The notes below the pieces were generated by a model that saw nothing but the letters and a program-made list of their open reading frames with translations, was not told where the DNA came from and did not search any database. Shown in pieces: positions 1 to 12,851 of a stretch of 64,000 nt of DNA. The stretch lies in NCBI GenBank assembly GCA_023525715.1, contig CM042011.1, forward strand, positions 3,268,066 through 3,332,065, given 5' to 3'. A program made the position numbers and the translations under genes. The DNA is from Cichorium intybus. Taxonomy: Eukaryota > Streptophyta > Magnoliopsida > Asterales > Asteraceae. Position 1 is the first letter of the stretch. Each line of letters starts with the position of its first letter.

Positions 1-364
1 AAATTAGTATTTTTAACAAAGCTCCTTATCAATCGTTCCATCCATGTACAAACAACTATGTAATTTTAAATTGCTTTAAATTTAAAGAAAGGATATTTTT
101 AAAAACTTTTGACATCACATATGTATCCATACTTGATGATTTATATAGACGATGTCAAGTTTTTGATGTGAAAGTTGAAAGTTGTTTTGGTTTCTCTAAT
201 TTACTTCTTCATAACACCCCATAATCAATACGAAAGTAAGATTAACAACACACAACAACAAACAATCAAGGGTTTTGGTACTTCTAAGATCTATCTAGAA
301 CAGGGGCTCAGAGAAATGTACAACATAATCTACCACTAAAACCATTAAATTTTTCAGCAACTCC

Positions 365-3300
365 TTAATCACTAAAATCAAAAACATCAAGTTCCTTCCT
401 TGATTTGCTTTTGGGTATAAAGTTCTTGATGGGTTCTGAATCATTTAATATTTCCACCATTGTCGAGCTCCTTGCCTTCCAGTTGTCCTTCAACTTTGAC
501 TTTTTGGGAGTTTCTTCCTTTGACTCCGAATTCCCCGGCATTACTGATTCCGTCTGGTCAACAGGCAGCGGATTCTCGTCCAACATAGCCACCATTGTTG
601 AGCTGCTTGACTTCCAACTACTCTTCACCTTTGACTTTTTGGGGGTTTCTTCCTTTGACTCGAATGTCACCGGAATCACGGGTTCCGGCAGGTCCACAGG
701 CGGCATAGGCAGCGGCTTGACTTCCATTGCTGAGCTGCATGCCTTCCAACTATTCTTCAACTTTGACTTTTTAGGAGTTTCTTCCTTTGACTCGAATTTC
801 ACCGGAATCACGGATTCCGGAAGGTCGACAGGCGGCGGCTTCTCATAGAATACGGAGGAATCAAGGGCGTAAATTTGTAGAGCAAGAGCAGAAACATTAC
901 GGATTGTAGCAGCACTTGAAGGTGATGACCAATACCTCCATTCCTTTCTCAAGTACTCTGTTTTAATCATGTCTTCCAATATAATAGTTGCTTGAACCAT
1001 CTGAAATCAGGTTTATAATCAACAATAAAATTAATTGAAAATACTTAAGTAAGCGCAAAATGGTAATTTTACATGGACTTAACATATTCACCTTAAAGAA
1101 ATAAATAAAAGAAAATAACAAATTTGTTACCTGTGGTACTGCTTTTTCAGTTTTGGTCCCAGGGCCAAAATGGTAATATTAAAAACGTTAAACAGCTGGG
1201 TAGTTAGATTTAGGAGTAAATTACAGTTTTGGTTGCTCCTATAGTTATGCAATTTTGGTCGCAAAAGGTTTTCTCTTGCAAATTTCGGTCCTTATTTGTG
1301 GTTTTCGTATCATTTTTAGTCCCTGTTTCAAGTAAAATGATTATACTAATGGGACCAAAATTGTAAAAAAAAAAACAGCTATACAGGGACCAAAAGTAGT
1401 CATTTTACTTGGAACATGGACCAAAAATGTCAAACAAGGACCAAAATTGCAAGAGATAACTTCTTGGGACCAAAATTGAAAAAATCAACATACTTAGGGA
1501 CCAAAAATGTAATTTGCTCTAGATTTGACGATTCTGGCACAAGTCCCGTTAAGAAACATCAAGATAAGGACCAAAAATTGCAAACTTATTCCTTTTGGGA
1601 CCAAAACCGAAAAATGTCCAAAACTCAGGGACCAAAATAAAAATAAGGGCAAAATGGTAATTTTTACATGGACTTAACAAACTCACCTCGTAAATTGACT
1701 GGGCCGATTTGAGAAATGCCCGCCAAACTCTTAACCTATTCGGGTCGTTTCTTGAAGGTCTAAAAGCTTCGTTTGGAAGAGCAGCTTCAATATCAAATAA
1801 AATAATTTTCAGAAATTGAAGGATTTCAGAAGCTTTCCCAACTAGCGAGCGGCTTTTTCCGATTATACCCTTGGTCTTGTCAACTTCAAAGGGGTTTTTT
1901 CCGGTTATACCCTTGACCTCACATTGATGTCCCTCGTTAGTTGAAAATGTCGAGTGGCATGAAAAACAATGATGTCGAGTAGGTCCCACAAATTCCAAGC
2001 AATCACACCGGAATGGAATTGCATCATTTAAGAGCAAACCAAATTTCTTTTCCAATTCTGCCCTTGCGTTGGTGCAATGAACCGATGGCCTAAACCGGTC
2101 AACTTCGAGATTCTGATCATTTAAATCATATGATTTGTACCATTTGTTTCTTTGCCATTTTTTAATCTTTCCTTTTAGTTCTTTCTCTTTTGCATCATCA
2201 TCTTTCAGCCATTCAAACAGAGCTTCAATTTCAGCATCTGATTCATAGCAAACCCATGAAGAGCTTTCAGAGGTTACACGCAGTTCACCTATGGTGTGTG
2301 GGCCCGACATAAATAGCCTTTCGGGCCGGCCCAGAACCCAGTAAAGTCTTCCATCCATGTCCCGGCCCAGAAAGTTTTTTATATTGAAACCGTCTTCACT
2401 CATTTCATTTTGAATCACAGTTGAACTCAATACCTCATCACATAAGAACTGTACAAGGAAAACCCTCTGCAAAAAGTTATGAAAGTATCACGGTTAAATG
2501 CAACAAATAGCAATGTACTTTCAAAGTACAATGCCTAAATAGACAAACCTGTTTAACACCAAGCTCCCAATACTCCATGGCCTCCATGGCATCTGCTAAA
2601 TCCGCAATTTCCTCTAAACCATTTCGAGTAAATTCTCGTTGACTTTTCTTCTTCCCGGATGCATGACTTAACATGGGGGTATTATAGTCATAATCATCTT
2701 CTCTTGACATGGTTTGACTTGTAATGAATGAAATGCAAGGAGGGCAATACCAACTTGCTTTTGGGACCCTTTGGAGGGGAGGATCTAGGCAATAAGTATG
2801 GTATTCTGCATCACATCTATCACATAAGAGCAAAACATGGTCATTTTCGTCTTTTCCACATACTTTGCAAATCCCATCTTCCCATGGTGCAATGAAAAGT
2901 GTGCTTGTAATTGTGTCTATCATCATCATGTTTAGCTCCTTTTTTGTTTCTTCATGTGACAAATTCAGATTGTTGCCATAATCCATGGTTTTGTTGACCA
3001 ATGCAAGTACCTGGATGATGAAAAAGATTTTAAAGAAAATAAAGAATCAAGATTCTTGATAAAAAGAATTTGTATTAATGCAAGAAATAGCAATGTACTT
3101 TCGTATATACTATTTTTATTTCTTTCTATAACGACATTGACTATACTTTAAAAAAAAAAATTATTAAAGCATTGTACTTTGAAATTTGTACCCAGTTATA
3201 GCTTTAAACTTTCAAATTCTTTAACTTATTATAGTAGTGAATAGGCTTTGTAATTGGAGGACCTTGCTGTAATTGGGTATATTTTCGAAGTACTAATGAA

Positions 3301-6300
3301 AGCAGTATGCTGTAATAAACAAATAAGTTAAGAGTACATTGCCTTTTTCTTTGCATATAACCCTAAAAAAATTCAACCAACCTCTTGTTTGTACAGTTCT
3401 TCAAGCTTTCTGGATATTGTTTCTATTGAGTCAATGTACTTAGGGTTGTTCCTGTATCTTATTCGTAAGTTTTCCCAAACCTGCCAAAATATCACAACTT
3501 GTCAGATTTCCATACATTTTGTCTAATTTTTTATCTAATAGCAACAAACTTTCATTAATTTGTTTATCATATCATCTTACTCCATTTCTTCTGATTACAG
3601 CACTGTACTTTGAAAAATCCACCCAAATATTCAATGTTGCACTTTTCACTGCTACAATTGGATGATTTTTCAAAGCACAATATCTTAAAAAGAAAAAAGC
3701 TGAAAGTATTATGCAATAATTGAATAGATTTCTTAAAATAAGGTGTCTTAATAAGAAAGAAAATAATATTACAATGCTGATATAGAAAGAAATGTTACTT
3801 TGTTATTTCTTGCATTAAACACGCATGAAAATTGATTACAAAAACTTTACTATCAAAATAAGAAGGGTAGTTTGGGCATACCTCGCGAACATCCTCGATG
3901 AAAGATTCATGGGAATCATCATAGAAGCCAGCATCCAATCTGAGGTCAATGGTCCTAAAATCCAACAGTCGCGAAACTGTCGCCACATCATCAAATTCAT
4001 TTGGTTTTATGAAACCAAAAAAAGCTTTGTTTTCGTCTTCAACAGCCACAGCCCGTAGCACCATACGACACCTTTTAATGATCACATCAGATACGGTCCT
4101 CACAACACGGCTTTCTTTGACTTTCTTCTTGGTCAAAGGAGTTTCATCTCTCACTTTATCAAGAACCGATACAACAATTTTCTGTTTTAATTCCATTTAA
4201 AAAGTCAGTTTACAGAAAACAAGAAACGGGATGCAAATTTCAAGAAATGTAAAGTCAAAAAGCACAAACCTTAGTGGGTCCCGATGCATTACCCTTGTAG
4301 ACATCTTTACTTATGGATCTTAACAGCATCTCTTTTGCCCATTCTGGTGGATTTTTTTCTAAAGATTTGAAAACACGGTTCCTTATTCTTGCTCCCACAT
4401 TTGTGGGCTGTCTTCGTATAGGTTCTAGAACCTTTATCCACTCGGGACATTTGTTGTCAGTTCTTTTTGTCTTTGTGACAGATTCATTGATATCAAGATC
4501 TTTATCTACAACGAAATCGCCAATTTTACTCTTCATACAAGAAAATATTCTCTTCGAGGCCTCTGTTAGAATCTGAAAACAACATAAGTTGAAAAGTCAA
4601 TCTTGACTGGTGATAGATAGATAAACCAAGGGTAAAAAGGTAATTTTACACTACCATTGCATCAGCCTCGACTGCAGTCATTCCTGTAAAAGAACCACAA
4701 AGTGGGCCACCACCACCATTCAAGCAATGGAAAACTTGATCAAACTCACGGTTTGTGAGATCTGGAGCTTCATAATTATCATCCAAAAACAACAGAACCA
4801 GAATATATCTCCTGGCAATTTCTGGCCAAGTAATTTCATTGATGGGAAATATACCGGGCTCTATCTTTTTGTTAAAAAAAGTGAAGTCCATGTTTCTCTT
4901 CCTCCCTTTTCTTGATTTGACTTCCATGGCACCAAATGGATCACATATTGTAACTTTTGATAACATGTCTTCAACTAACACCTTCAGCATTGCCATATGA
5001 AAGTTTGATAGCATCACGCCTGTATCAGGGGTAATTCTGGAACATGAGGTAACATCTTTGATTTTGTCACTTCCACATGGCTTCCACCCATTAATCCATG
5101 GATCCAGTAACTCCATTTCAAGATTTTGTCTAGAGAGAGGTGCATCTTGCCCCAGAACTTTATGAAACCGCAAGAAGAACTCATTCACCTAAAAAGATTA
5201 ATAAAGAATGAAACTTTCAAGAAATTGAAAGTGATTCACTAGGGGTATGCAAAAAAACGATCTAGATTCTACATATTTTGAACACTATTTTTTGGTTTTG
5301 GGAATTTTCAGAAGTTAGTGTCCCGAAACCAAACCGTTTCTTTTATTTATAAGTAATTACAAAAATGGTCCCTGTGCTTTCTGGTTTTTATTGTGTTTAG
5401 TCCAAATTTGTACCCTTTTCTCATTTTTGGTCCTTATTTCCAAGTTTGATATCGATTTTGGTCCCTGGAACCTTGAAATTTACTCTTTATTTATTTATTA
5501 CTTTATAAAATGGAAAAACAATTTCATTTTAGGTTTGTATGTTTCAAATTTTAGAAACCCAAGTTTGTACTCGTTAAATTATCTACAACTATAAAAAAGC
5601 TCTGATGATACCTGTAAAACATCCCCAATTAAACAAGGAGGAAGGTTAGAAGCAATTGTACTGCCAGGTGGACCAAGTCTTTTACAGCTATCTTGGAGAC
5701 TATCTGATATCAATGGCTGTGAATTATATTTATGTAAAACCGTAAAGAATCCACTTCCAACAGTACGTGCAATCTCGTTTTGACATCTGGCATCCAATGA
5801 TATATATTCTGAACAAGCATTAACACCAGGAATCTGTTCAATAAGTTCTTGTACAAACTCTGCATCTAAACCAAATCTGTCCATTTCCAACCATCTCCTT
5901 ATCACCATACAAGAAACTTCAAGCTGATCTTTGGTCAATATCAAGTTAGGGATGCGGTCAACAAGGTCAACATAACCACTAAAGCAACCAAATTTGTCTA
6001 ATAAATCAACACCATATGAGCCATAAAACCGTTGCCTGTTATGGTTACAGTGAAAGTTTACAACATTCAGATCTTGAAAGGCATGTTGGCATGCAGAAAT
6101 TAGGGTTTCTAATCCCATTTGCCATGCGGATGATGTGGATCTTCCTTCAACCATAAATTCACCAATAACATCACCATTTATGAAGTTATTATTATGAGAA
6201 GGTGTATGTGTATTTTCAGATTCTGTGGTCAAAGAGTTTGATATGTCATCTGATGGCCCACATTTAGGCTTGTGGATTACTGTTGAAGCATTTGGGAGTG

Positions 6301-9300
6301 ATTGCTTTGAACATGGATGACGGTTGACTCTAAATATAGGACCATAATCATCACCTTCTAGAACATTACATACGAAAATGGAGCCTGTAAGCTTATCATG
6401 CCAGATGGATTTGTAACCGATTGGCCAGATTTGGTGAGTGTTGTGGAATTGACTTTGTGGGTTGACTTTCCCAATTGACATGACAAACAAGTCTTCAAAC
6501 TGAATTGGAAAAGATTCTGATCCATGGTTACCACCAATCTCCACACTTTTGGTGGCATGTGATCCATTCTGCAGTGATGCAGGACTACCACCATTTTCAT
6601 TTGTTTCAATGGAAGTCTGTGTTGGAATATCAAGATTCATGTGTGCAATTTGTATTGTACTGTAAGAAGTGGTTGTAGATGGAAATCCATTTGTGACATG
6701 TCTTGTATTTGTATGAATGTTTGAAGAAGTTAAATTAAAGTCAATGAAGGGATTGCGACATGTATCCTGCATGCTGGAAACAAAAGAGATTGAAAGTTAG
6801 TTTTTGGTAGGAATTAACCAAACCAGGCAAGAAAGTTAATGTAGAATAAAGAAACAAAAATAAGGTTGATGTTTTAATATATGTATGTGTGTGTTATTAA
6901 ATGTTAGATATGGTGCATATGTAACAAGTTTGTGGAGATTGCATTAAATTTTTAAACGTAGTGTTACATTAGCGAATGAAGTAAAGAGATGAGTAGCTTA
7001 AAAGTATAAGATATTACAATTTTGAGTTATAATGTCATAATTTGAAGTAGCATGTAATTATTAATATTAAGTTACCTTTGTGGGAAATTGAACATGTACG
7101 ATTTATGTTTGAGTATTTGGCAACTAATGTGATGTAAGTAGTTTAGTATCATAATCATCAAAACTAAACTACATGGATGGCACCTATTTGAAAGTATGTT
7201 TTATATAATTGAAGGTTGGATGCCTAAGTTATCAAAGTTGGAAAGTATTTGACGGGAAAGGAAGATGAAAGATTACAGTAAATAATATGTACGCCATTCT
7301 ATGATGGAACACACATGTTTTGCTACTCAAATAGGATAATGTCGGTAAATTGATTATAGTCATCATAATGACATATATGTTGGAATTAAGCCTAAGATGT
7401 GTATTAGGCTTAAGGTATATGTTGGTGCAAAAAGGACATGGATTTGGATATTTTGCACATAAGTGATATATATTGATGTTGAGAGATGTTGGGAATCAAG
7501 GAAGGAATGCTAAAGCATGGGAGACATTAGCTAAGGTCATCGACGTGAGTAGCATATGCCAAACTGAGTGTTATGAGTAACCCATGCAACTGTGGATTCA
7601 CACGTACGTTTATTGGGAGACTCATCAAAGCAATCACACCCTAAATTTACACTCCTTTTGTTCCACTCACACTTATTCACACCTATAAGAAAGCTAGCTC
7701 ATCTATGGAGCAGATAACAGATAGCAGATAGCAGACTGTAATAACTGATATGCGGCATATGCCATGTGGAGGGTGTATCCCCTACGTGAATCTATTATAA
7801 AAAGAGGGCCTTGAAAGCCTCATTGTGAAGAGTTTTAGTGAGACTACGGACTGTAATAGCTGATATGGCATGGGGAGGGTATATCCCCTACGTGGATCTA
7901 TTATAAAAAAGAGGGCCTTGAAAGCCTCATTGTGACCAGTTTTAGTAAGACTGAGGTTCCCACACTAGAAAGATGAAAAAATAAGTCCCAAGTCGATAAT
8001 TTATTCAAAGATATGGCCTAAATAAGAGGCCATGGTCGATATAAATTGTGAGACCAATGTTAAGCAATAGCATCCACCGACAAGATATTATAATAGAACC
8101 AATATAACATCTACGTCTTGACCAAATCATTTGATGCTCTTGCCTAAATTTCCTTCCTTTATGGGCGGCTATATGTATCTTTGACGTGCTCCTTTAAATT
8201 TGTGAGTTTTACATAGTTCGTCCATGGAAACTTTGAAAATTCACATAATAGTCGACCATGATGGAATTTGCATTCAACAACAATCTATTTAGTAATAGAT
8301 GTCTAAGTTACAGGACAAGTAGACAGCAATGTGATCATTATTAGGATTGTAAATAATCAAAGACGGAAACAGTAGACATGTTGTGTATTCAATGTGTGTA
8401 GGAGAATACGCCAATACGGTATCATACAACATGCATATATGATTACATGTACATGTTGTAACTTGTAATAACTATAAGCGAGATTATAACCAGCTATAGT
8501 CTATAGAACCCAAAAAGTTCCACAAAGAAAACCTTATAACACATGAATACCCCATCATCATTAACTACGTTGTCTGACTTGTCTCCAACAAATCTTGAAT
8601 CTTTTCTCGTGGCCATTATGTTGTTGTTTGACCTTCATTTCCATATAACAACCGCATGACATAACACCAAAGATTCTCTAAGTGGAACATCCGTACAACA
8701 CACAACATTGTTGAATTCTTGACTACTCTTGTGATCCAAAAATGGTAAAGGGTTTATTATAACCTTTGAATGTATGACTTAATGAATCTCGACACGAATC
8801 CATTTTCCAATTAGGTCCTCATGACATAGATAGGATTTCAACTTCCAACCAACCATATAAGGTCTCCTATAGTTTACGAATCCCCGAGCATACCAAAGTC
8901 ACATGTTTCTCAACTTGTGCTTGTTAAATGGCACTTCCCATTCTTCAAACAAGGTGTTCCATATTGGCCCCTTCGTGCAACCAAATATGTGGCAATTTTA
9001 GAAGAAAATCCAATGTTGTGTAAGACCCAAGCTGATTATATATGCTTTGTGTGTTCTCATGCAAAACGATAATGACCGACTCGTATTCCCCAATTTATAA
9101 CTAAATTGACATTTATTATTCATTTTCCTATGCATTTTCAAGCTTTGTCAAGGCCATGTGACAAAGCATCAAGTCTAAATGATACCCAAATCATTTACCA
9201 TCTTCATGTATTTGGGTGCATTGTCACATAGCCCCATAATACCCAAATTGTGTGCTTCTTACTTGATGCTTTGATACTCGCAAAGAAGGTATGAATTAAG

Positions 9301-10390
9301 AAAAGCCATTACAGCCTTCACTTCCTATATGATCTAGGGGGCTCTGATGATTAGGTGCTTAAGTTAGGGATAATTAGGTAATTCTACGATTATCTCAATG
9401 ATCACTTTTCTTGTGGCAACTGCTTGCCTCATTCTCCAAACAGAAAATCATAATGATGATCAGTTTTTACCAATCACAATAAAATGATTATTGTGACACG
9501 GTTTAAAACACACATCCAAACACCCCCCTAAGATATCTAAAAGTAAACCAAATATACATATGCTCAGAGATACAATTGCGAAAATTAAATCCAAATCTAG
9601 AGAAATCTGCACAATTTTTGAAGTTTAGACTTTAGGTAACCTTAATCTTTGGATCTCTAATCATCAGAACGTATGAAAACCTCAACAAATGCAATCAGGC
9701 ATTGTTAAAAAAACAAACTTGAATCATATTAACTGCAACAATTCCATTTTTTGAATCGATATTTCACTAGAACTTATTATTGCTACTATCTTAAAAAAAT
9801 AAATTATGGATCATTCTCGCACACAAAGAATACCATGAAAACCTCAATAAATGCAAGCAGACATTGTTAAAAAAACACCTTTTAGTCAGATTACTAGAAA
9901 AACTATACGCATCGTCCAATTTAAGAGTTTAAAAGATGAATGGATGATCATACTTGGGGGCACTGTTTGTCAAGGCTAACTCCGAATTTACCCAAAACCC
10001 AGCGCCATCATCTTCAACCTCACGCGGTGGGGAGACATTCATGTCCACAAGCCCTAAATCGCCACTACTGCAGGCGGATACAGTTCGTCGCAACCTCTTC
10101 TCACTGCGGCATTCCATCAAACACTCGGACCACGTCAACTCCCTTCTCTCTAGTCTCCCCCAAAAACACTCTACTTGAAAATGTTTTGCACTGTCAAAGC
10201 ACACCACCACCTGCCCTTCCGCCTCACCGCATAAACCACACCCGTGATCCGCCGTAGACCCGTCGCCATTACCACCCGCAGCTTCTTCTCGGGAAGAAGG
10301 GAGTGGGGTTTCGTTCAAATCGAACTCCAACGCCACTGTATGGGCACTGTTTCCGGGTACGGGTGGACAACCCGGATCCGATTCTTCCAT
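365..10390 (-). CDS. MBD9: MBD9-like chromatin regulator (PHD/FYR/DDT/bromodomain), nine exons
   Basis: Exons on the minus strand: 10390-9954, 6773-5612, 5188-4655, 4572-4270, 4181-3882, 3480-3382, 3010-2549, 2466-1687, 1000-365. All introns are GT-AG and the phases agree, giving 4713 nt or 1570 codons plus TAA. The ATG at 10390 is preceded directly by an in-frame TGA. In order: a degenerate N-terminal PHD (exon 1), a FYR-type segment with PIGYKSIWHDKLTGSIF (exon 2), a DDT/WHIM-like segment with TWPEIARRYIL (exon 3), the NPPEWAKEML block (exon 4), a bromodomain with DFRTIDLRL (exons 5-6), a canonical C4HC3 PHD (CKVCGKDENDH to WYCPPC, exon 7), then GRDMDGRLYW and a small Cys/His cluster (exon 8). 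Arabidopsis MBD9 acts in the nucleus with SWR1/ISWI-type remodelling and H2A.Z deposition and affects flowering. Compared with that roughly 2,180-residue protein, this one lacks a recognisable MBD and a long coiled region after the second PHD. It may be a divergent paralogue, so the function is inferred. Confidence 0.88.
437..832 (-). repeat. Three in-frame 44-45 residue repeats in the last exon of the MBD9-like gene
   Basis: The final exon codes for three successive copies of a Lys-rich unit: residues 57-100, 101-145 and 146-188 of the exon. Each opens with PVDLPE or PVDQTE, contains the invariant core ESKEETPKKSK, and continues with a W-K-x-S-S motif and a Met. DNA units are about 832-701, 700-566 and 565-437. 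The repeat keeps the frame, so it is a coding tandem duplication. It follows a conserved block (MVQATIILEDMIKTEY) that is the usual MBD9 C-terminal region. Confidence 0.9.
1057..1690. repeat. Intronic direct repeat flanking a 'ggaccaaaa'-rich insert
   Basis: The intron between exons 8 and 9 of the MBD9-like gene has a direct repeat of about 38 bp at 1057-1095 and 1647-1688 (core caaaatggtaatttt, then acatggacttaaca and tcacct). The right copy contains the real splice donor of exon 8 (GAG|GTGAGT, read on the minus strand). The left copy has a lookalike (AAG|GTGAAT). Between them lie many short copies of gggaccaaaa. The same kind of sequence recurs near 5356-5490, 35800, 37300 and 45110. Confidence 0.65.
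6774..9953. other. Long first intron of the MBD9-like gene, repeat-derived
   Basis: This 3.18 kb intron splits the AAC codon between exons 1 and 2 (AA + C), and its ends fit GT-AG on the minus strand. I find no open MBD-coding exon inside it. The part from about 7378 starts TGTTGGAATTAAGC, like a Ty1/copia LTR, and carries duplicated TATA-like sequence; its right end is not resolved. The part from 8000 to 9500 has no gene that I recognise. Confidence 0.6.
7734..7952 (+). repeat. Tandem duplication of a TATA-containing LTR-like segment
   Basis: Two adjacent copies of about 105-115 bp (7734-7848 and 7849-7952) share gactgtaata, tatcccctacgtg, ctattataaaaa and gagggccttgaaagcctc. TATTATAAAA followed by a conserved stretch resembles an LTR core promoter and transcription start. 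The first copy has extra bases around gcggcatatgcc. Confidence 0.7.
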
Positions 10391-11616
10391 TCAAAAACTA
10401 ATATTACTTTACTGTTATAAAACTTTAATTTTTTACTTTTTTGTTTTCTATTTTATCACAATTCAATTTATTTTAACTCGACCTTAAATTAAACTCAAAT
10501 CGTAAAAATAAGTCTTGCATTTGATAAAGGGTGTTATAGAAAATCCATGTCCATTTTTTTTTAAGAAGACTCAGAGATATCTAGAGTTGAAACAATACAA
10601 ATGTTAAGTTTAAGGCAATTGATTTTTTTTTTTAATAAAAAGTTCGAGACCAGATTTAGTTACAAAGTTATGTAATAGGAAAACACACTAACTTTGCATT
10701 AATTTTTACGAGAGGGTTTGATCGAAAACGTAAGAAAACATCGAAAAAACAACAAATCTTTTTTTGTTTTAACCTTACGACATAGACGAAATAAAGCTAA
10801 AAAAGACTATGAAGAAACAAGCTTCAAATTTTTATCTCAATCACATTCAAAAGTGTTGTAGAAAGCTTGATGTCTTTTACAATAGTAGTGAAAAGAGGAA
10901 TGAAGATTTTGAGGATGTTGAAAAGAATTGGTCTCCTTTTTGGAGCGTTTCCATAAGATTGATAAGTTTTGGACTAAATGAGATGGATTGAATACAGAAG
11001 ACAGCGGACTAGAGAAAAAGATCAAAGAGGATAACTGAAACAAAATTTATTTGTATATATACAGAATTTAAGTTGGTTTAACGGATACTGAGTTGGGTGT
11101 GTTGAAAATTATATAAATGTTTTTATGTGTTTTACCTAATAACTAAATTCGTCTTGTTGGCATGTACATTAATGGCGTTTTACATATTTAGTAAATAATT
11201 AAATGTGTCCGGACTATAAAACAAGTCAAAATAAAATTTTATTATTTGATTTTTATTATTTATTTTATACTGTAATTATCGGGAATATATTTAAAATATT
11301 TGCTACTTAAATAAATTTACATCAAGTCAAATTTACAATTTAATATATTAGATAAAGTAATTACTTTTAGGATTTTTCAAGTTAATGCTAGATATATTGT
11401 CAATATATAGAAAGAAAAGTTTTTCATTGAAGTTACATTTTCCTCATAAGTTGTAGTTACAAAAATAATGCTATTTAAATATTTTGATAAATATATTACT
11501 TAAAGAATTTTTAATTTGATTAGAAAAATAATTATAAAATCATAATAATATTGTCATAAGCTTAAATCTTTATAAAGATATGATATAAGTATCAATACAT
11601 AGAAAGTTTGTTATAC
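10391..11616. other. AT-rich region upstream of the MBD9-like gene
   Basis: No gene is seen here. The short open frames at 10809-11043 show no conserved motif and overlap on opposite strands. The promoter of the minus-strand gene should lie at the left edge, but I cannot point to a convincing TATA box. Confidence 0.5.
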
Positions 11617-11624
11617 CATGTTTT

Positions 11625-11771
11625 CAGTGGCGGACCCAACGTTATACCAATGGGGAGGTGCCCGATAAAAAAAATTACATAGAATTAATATTAAATTAAA
11701 ATTTAAAAATATTTTTTTAATGAGAAAATTTTTGTGCCCCCAATGAGTGAAGGTGGCTGCATTCGCTACTG
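11625..11771. mobile_element. hAT-type MITE with exact 8-bp target duplication
   Basis: This 147 bp element starts CAGTGGCGGAC and ends in the inverted GCATTCGCTACTG. It is flanked on both sides by CATGTTTT (11617-11624 and 11772-11779). An 8-bp duplication and CAGTGGCGG-type ends are typical of hAT MITEs. It has no coding capacity. Its relative lies at 55520. Confidence 0.85.
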
Positions 11772-12242
11772 CATGTTTTTACATCAATGTTTTCATGAAA
11801 TTTGTTTTATACTAAATCGATGATATCAACTTATCTTAGCGTAAATATTTTTAAAAGGATGTTTGGATGTTTAATGATGGTTAATATGTGTTATATTTTA
11901 GACAAAAACAAATTTTTTTAGGGGTGTTCAATGATGGTCAACTTGCTTACATTTCAAAAAAAAAAAAAAAAAAAAAAGAGAAATTTGGTCAAAACTTATA
12001 TACGTTACAATTTAAAGTGGTGGACAATTTTGGTCAAAACTGATATCCGTTACAATTTAGAAAAAGACAATTACGGTTTTAGAAACTTATTGGTCTATAT
12101 AATTCAAATTTATCATATCAAATATTTAGACAATGATATTATTGCATACTAATTAGATCGAGTAAGAATGACTAGGAAGTATATATGCTTATTAAATTTA
12201 CCAGATTAGAATCAAATAGTTGCTTATTATTAGCACCATTAA

Positions 12243-12528
12243 GGCTGGAGGGAGTGGTTAGCATGTACTGAACATGCTAAACTTGCCACATCAGCTTAGC
12301 ACATGCTGACCAAATTTGGTGGGAGTAGTCAACATGTGTTAACCATGCTAAAAGGTACAACTCTCATGCTAAAAGGTACAAGTGATGTTGTTATGGTTGT
12401 TAATGGCGAGCTCGTCGAAATTTTGGCGAGGAGCTGCTTGGCGAGGACGAGAGCGAAGCCGGCGGTGTGGCTTGGCATGCTCAGCGAGAAAGATGGCGAG
12501 GGGGATGGCGAGGCCACTCCCCCAAGCC
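12243..12528. mobile_element. PIF/Harbinger (Tourist-like) MITE, 286 bp
   Basis: The ends are GGCTGGAGGGAGTGG and, inverted, GGCTTGGGGGAGTGG (13 of 15 match). The element is flanked by TAA on both sides (12240-12242 and 12529-12531), the 3-bp duplication expected for PIF/Harbinger. The left half repeats an aacatgctaa-type word. The right half is GC-rich with repeated GGCGAG. The overlapping open frames here are shadows of this element. Confidence 0.85.
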
Positions 12529-12715
12529 TAATGATATCATTTTGGTTCATAAGCGATATTTAATATTGATATTAAATGGTCGGGTAATTCTATTCGCACG
12601 AACACTTTTTCATTTTACACGAATGATACGATGGTCGATGGTATAATGATTGCATTATTTTTTCTTAATGTCAATAGATAATGATGAGTTAGTTTGAATT
12701 CTTTATTTACTAGAT

Positions 12716-12851
12716 TTTTTTTTTTTTTGAACGGCAAATCTATCATACTTCTACTCCTAAACTACTCCTTGTTATGTTAGTGTCAGAATTTGAACCCATG
12801 ACCTCCTTGTTAGTAATCATCTTGTTAACCAAGTGGGCTGGCCCCAACTTG
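12716..12851 (-). mobile_element. tRNA-derived SINE with 16-bp target duplication
   Basis: Read on the minus strand, it has a tRNA-like head with a B-box-like GGGTTCAAATTC. The body ends in TTTGCCGTTC followed by a poly(A) tail (the T run from 12716 on the plus strand). Both sides carry the same 16-bp sequence TCTTTATTTACTAGAT (12700-12715 and 12852-12867). This shows a complete target-primed insertion of 136 bp. Confidence 0.88.

Noticed and set aside
405..848. 147-residue plus-strand frame
   Set aside because: Shadow of the repeated minus-strand final exon of the MBD9-like gene.
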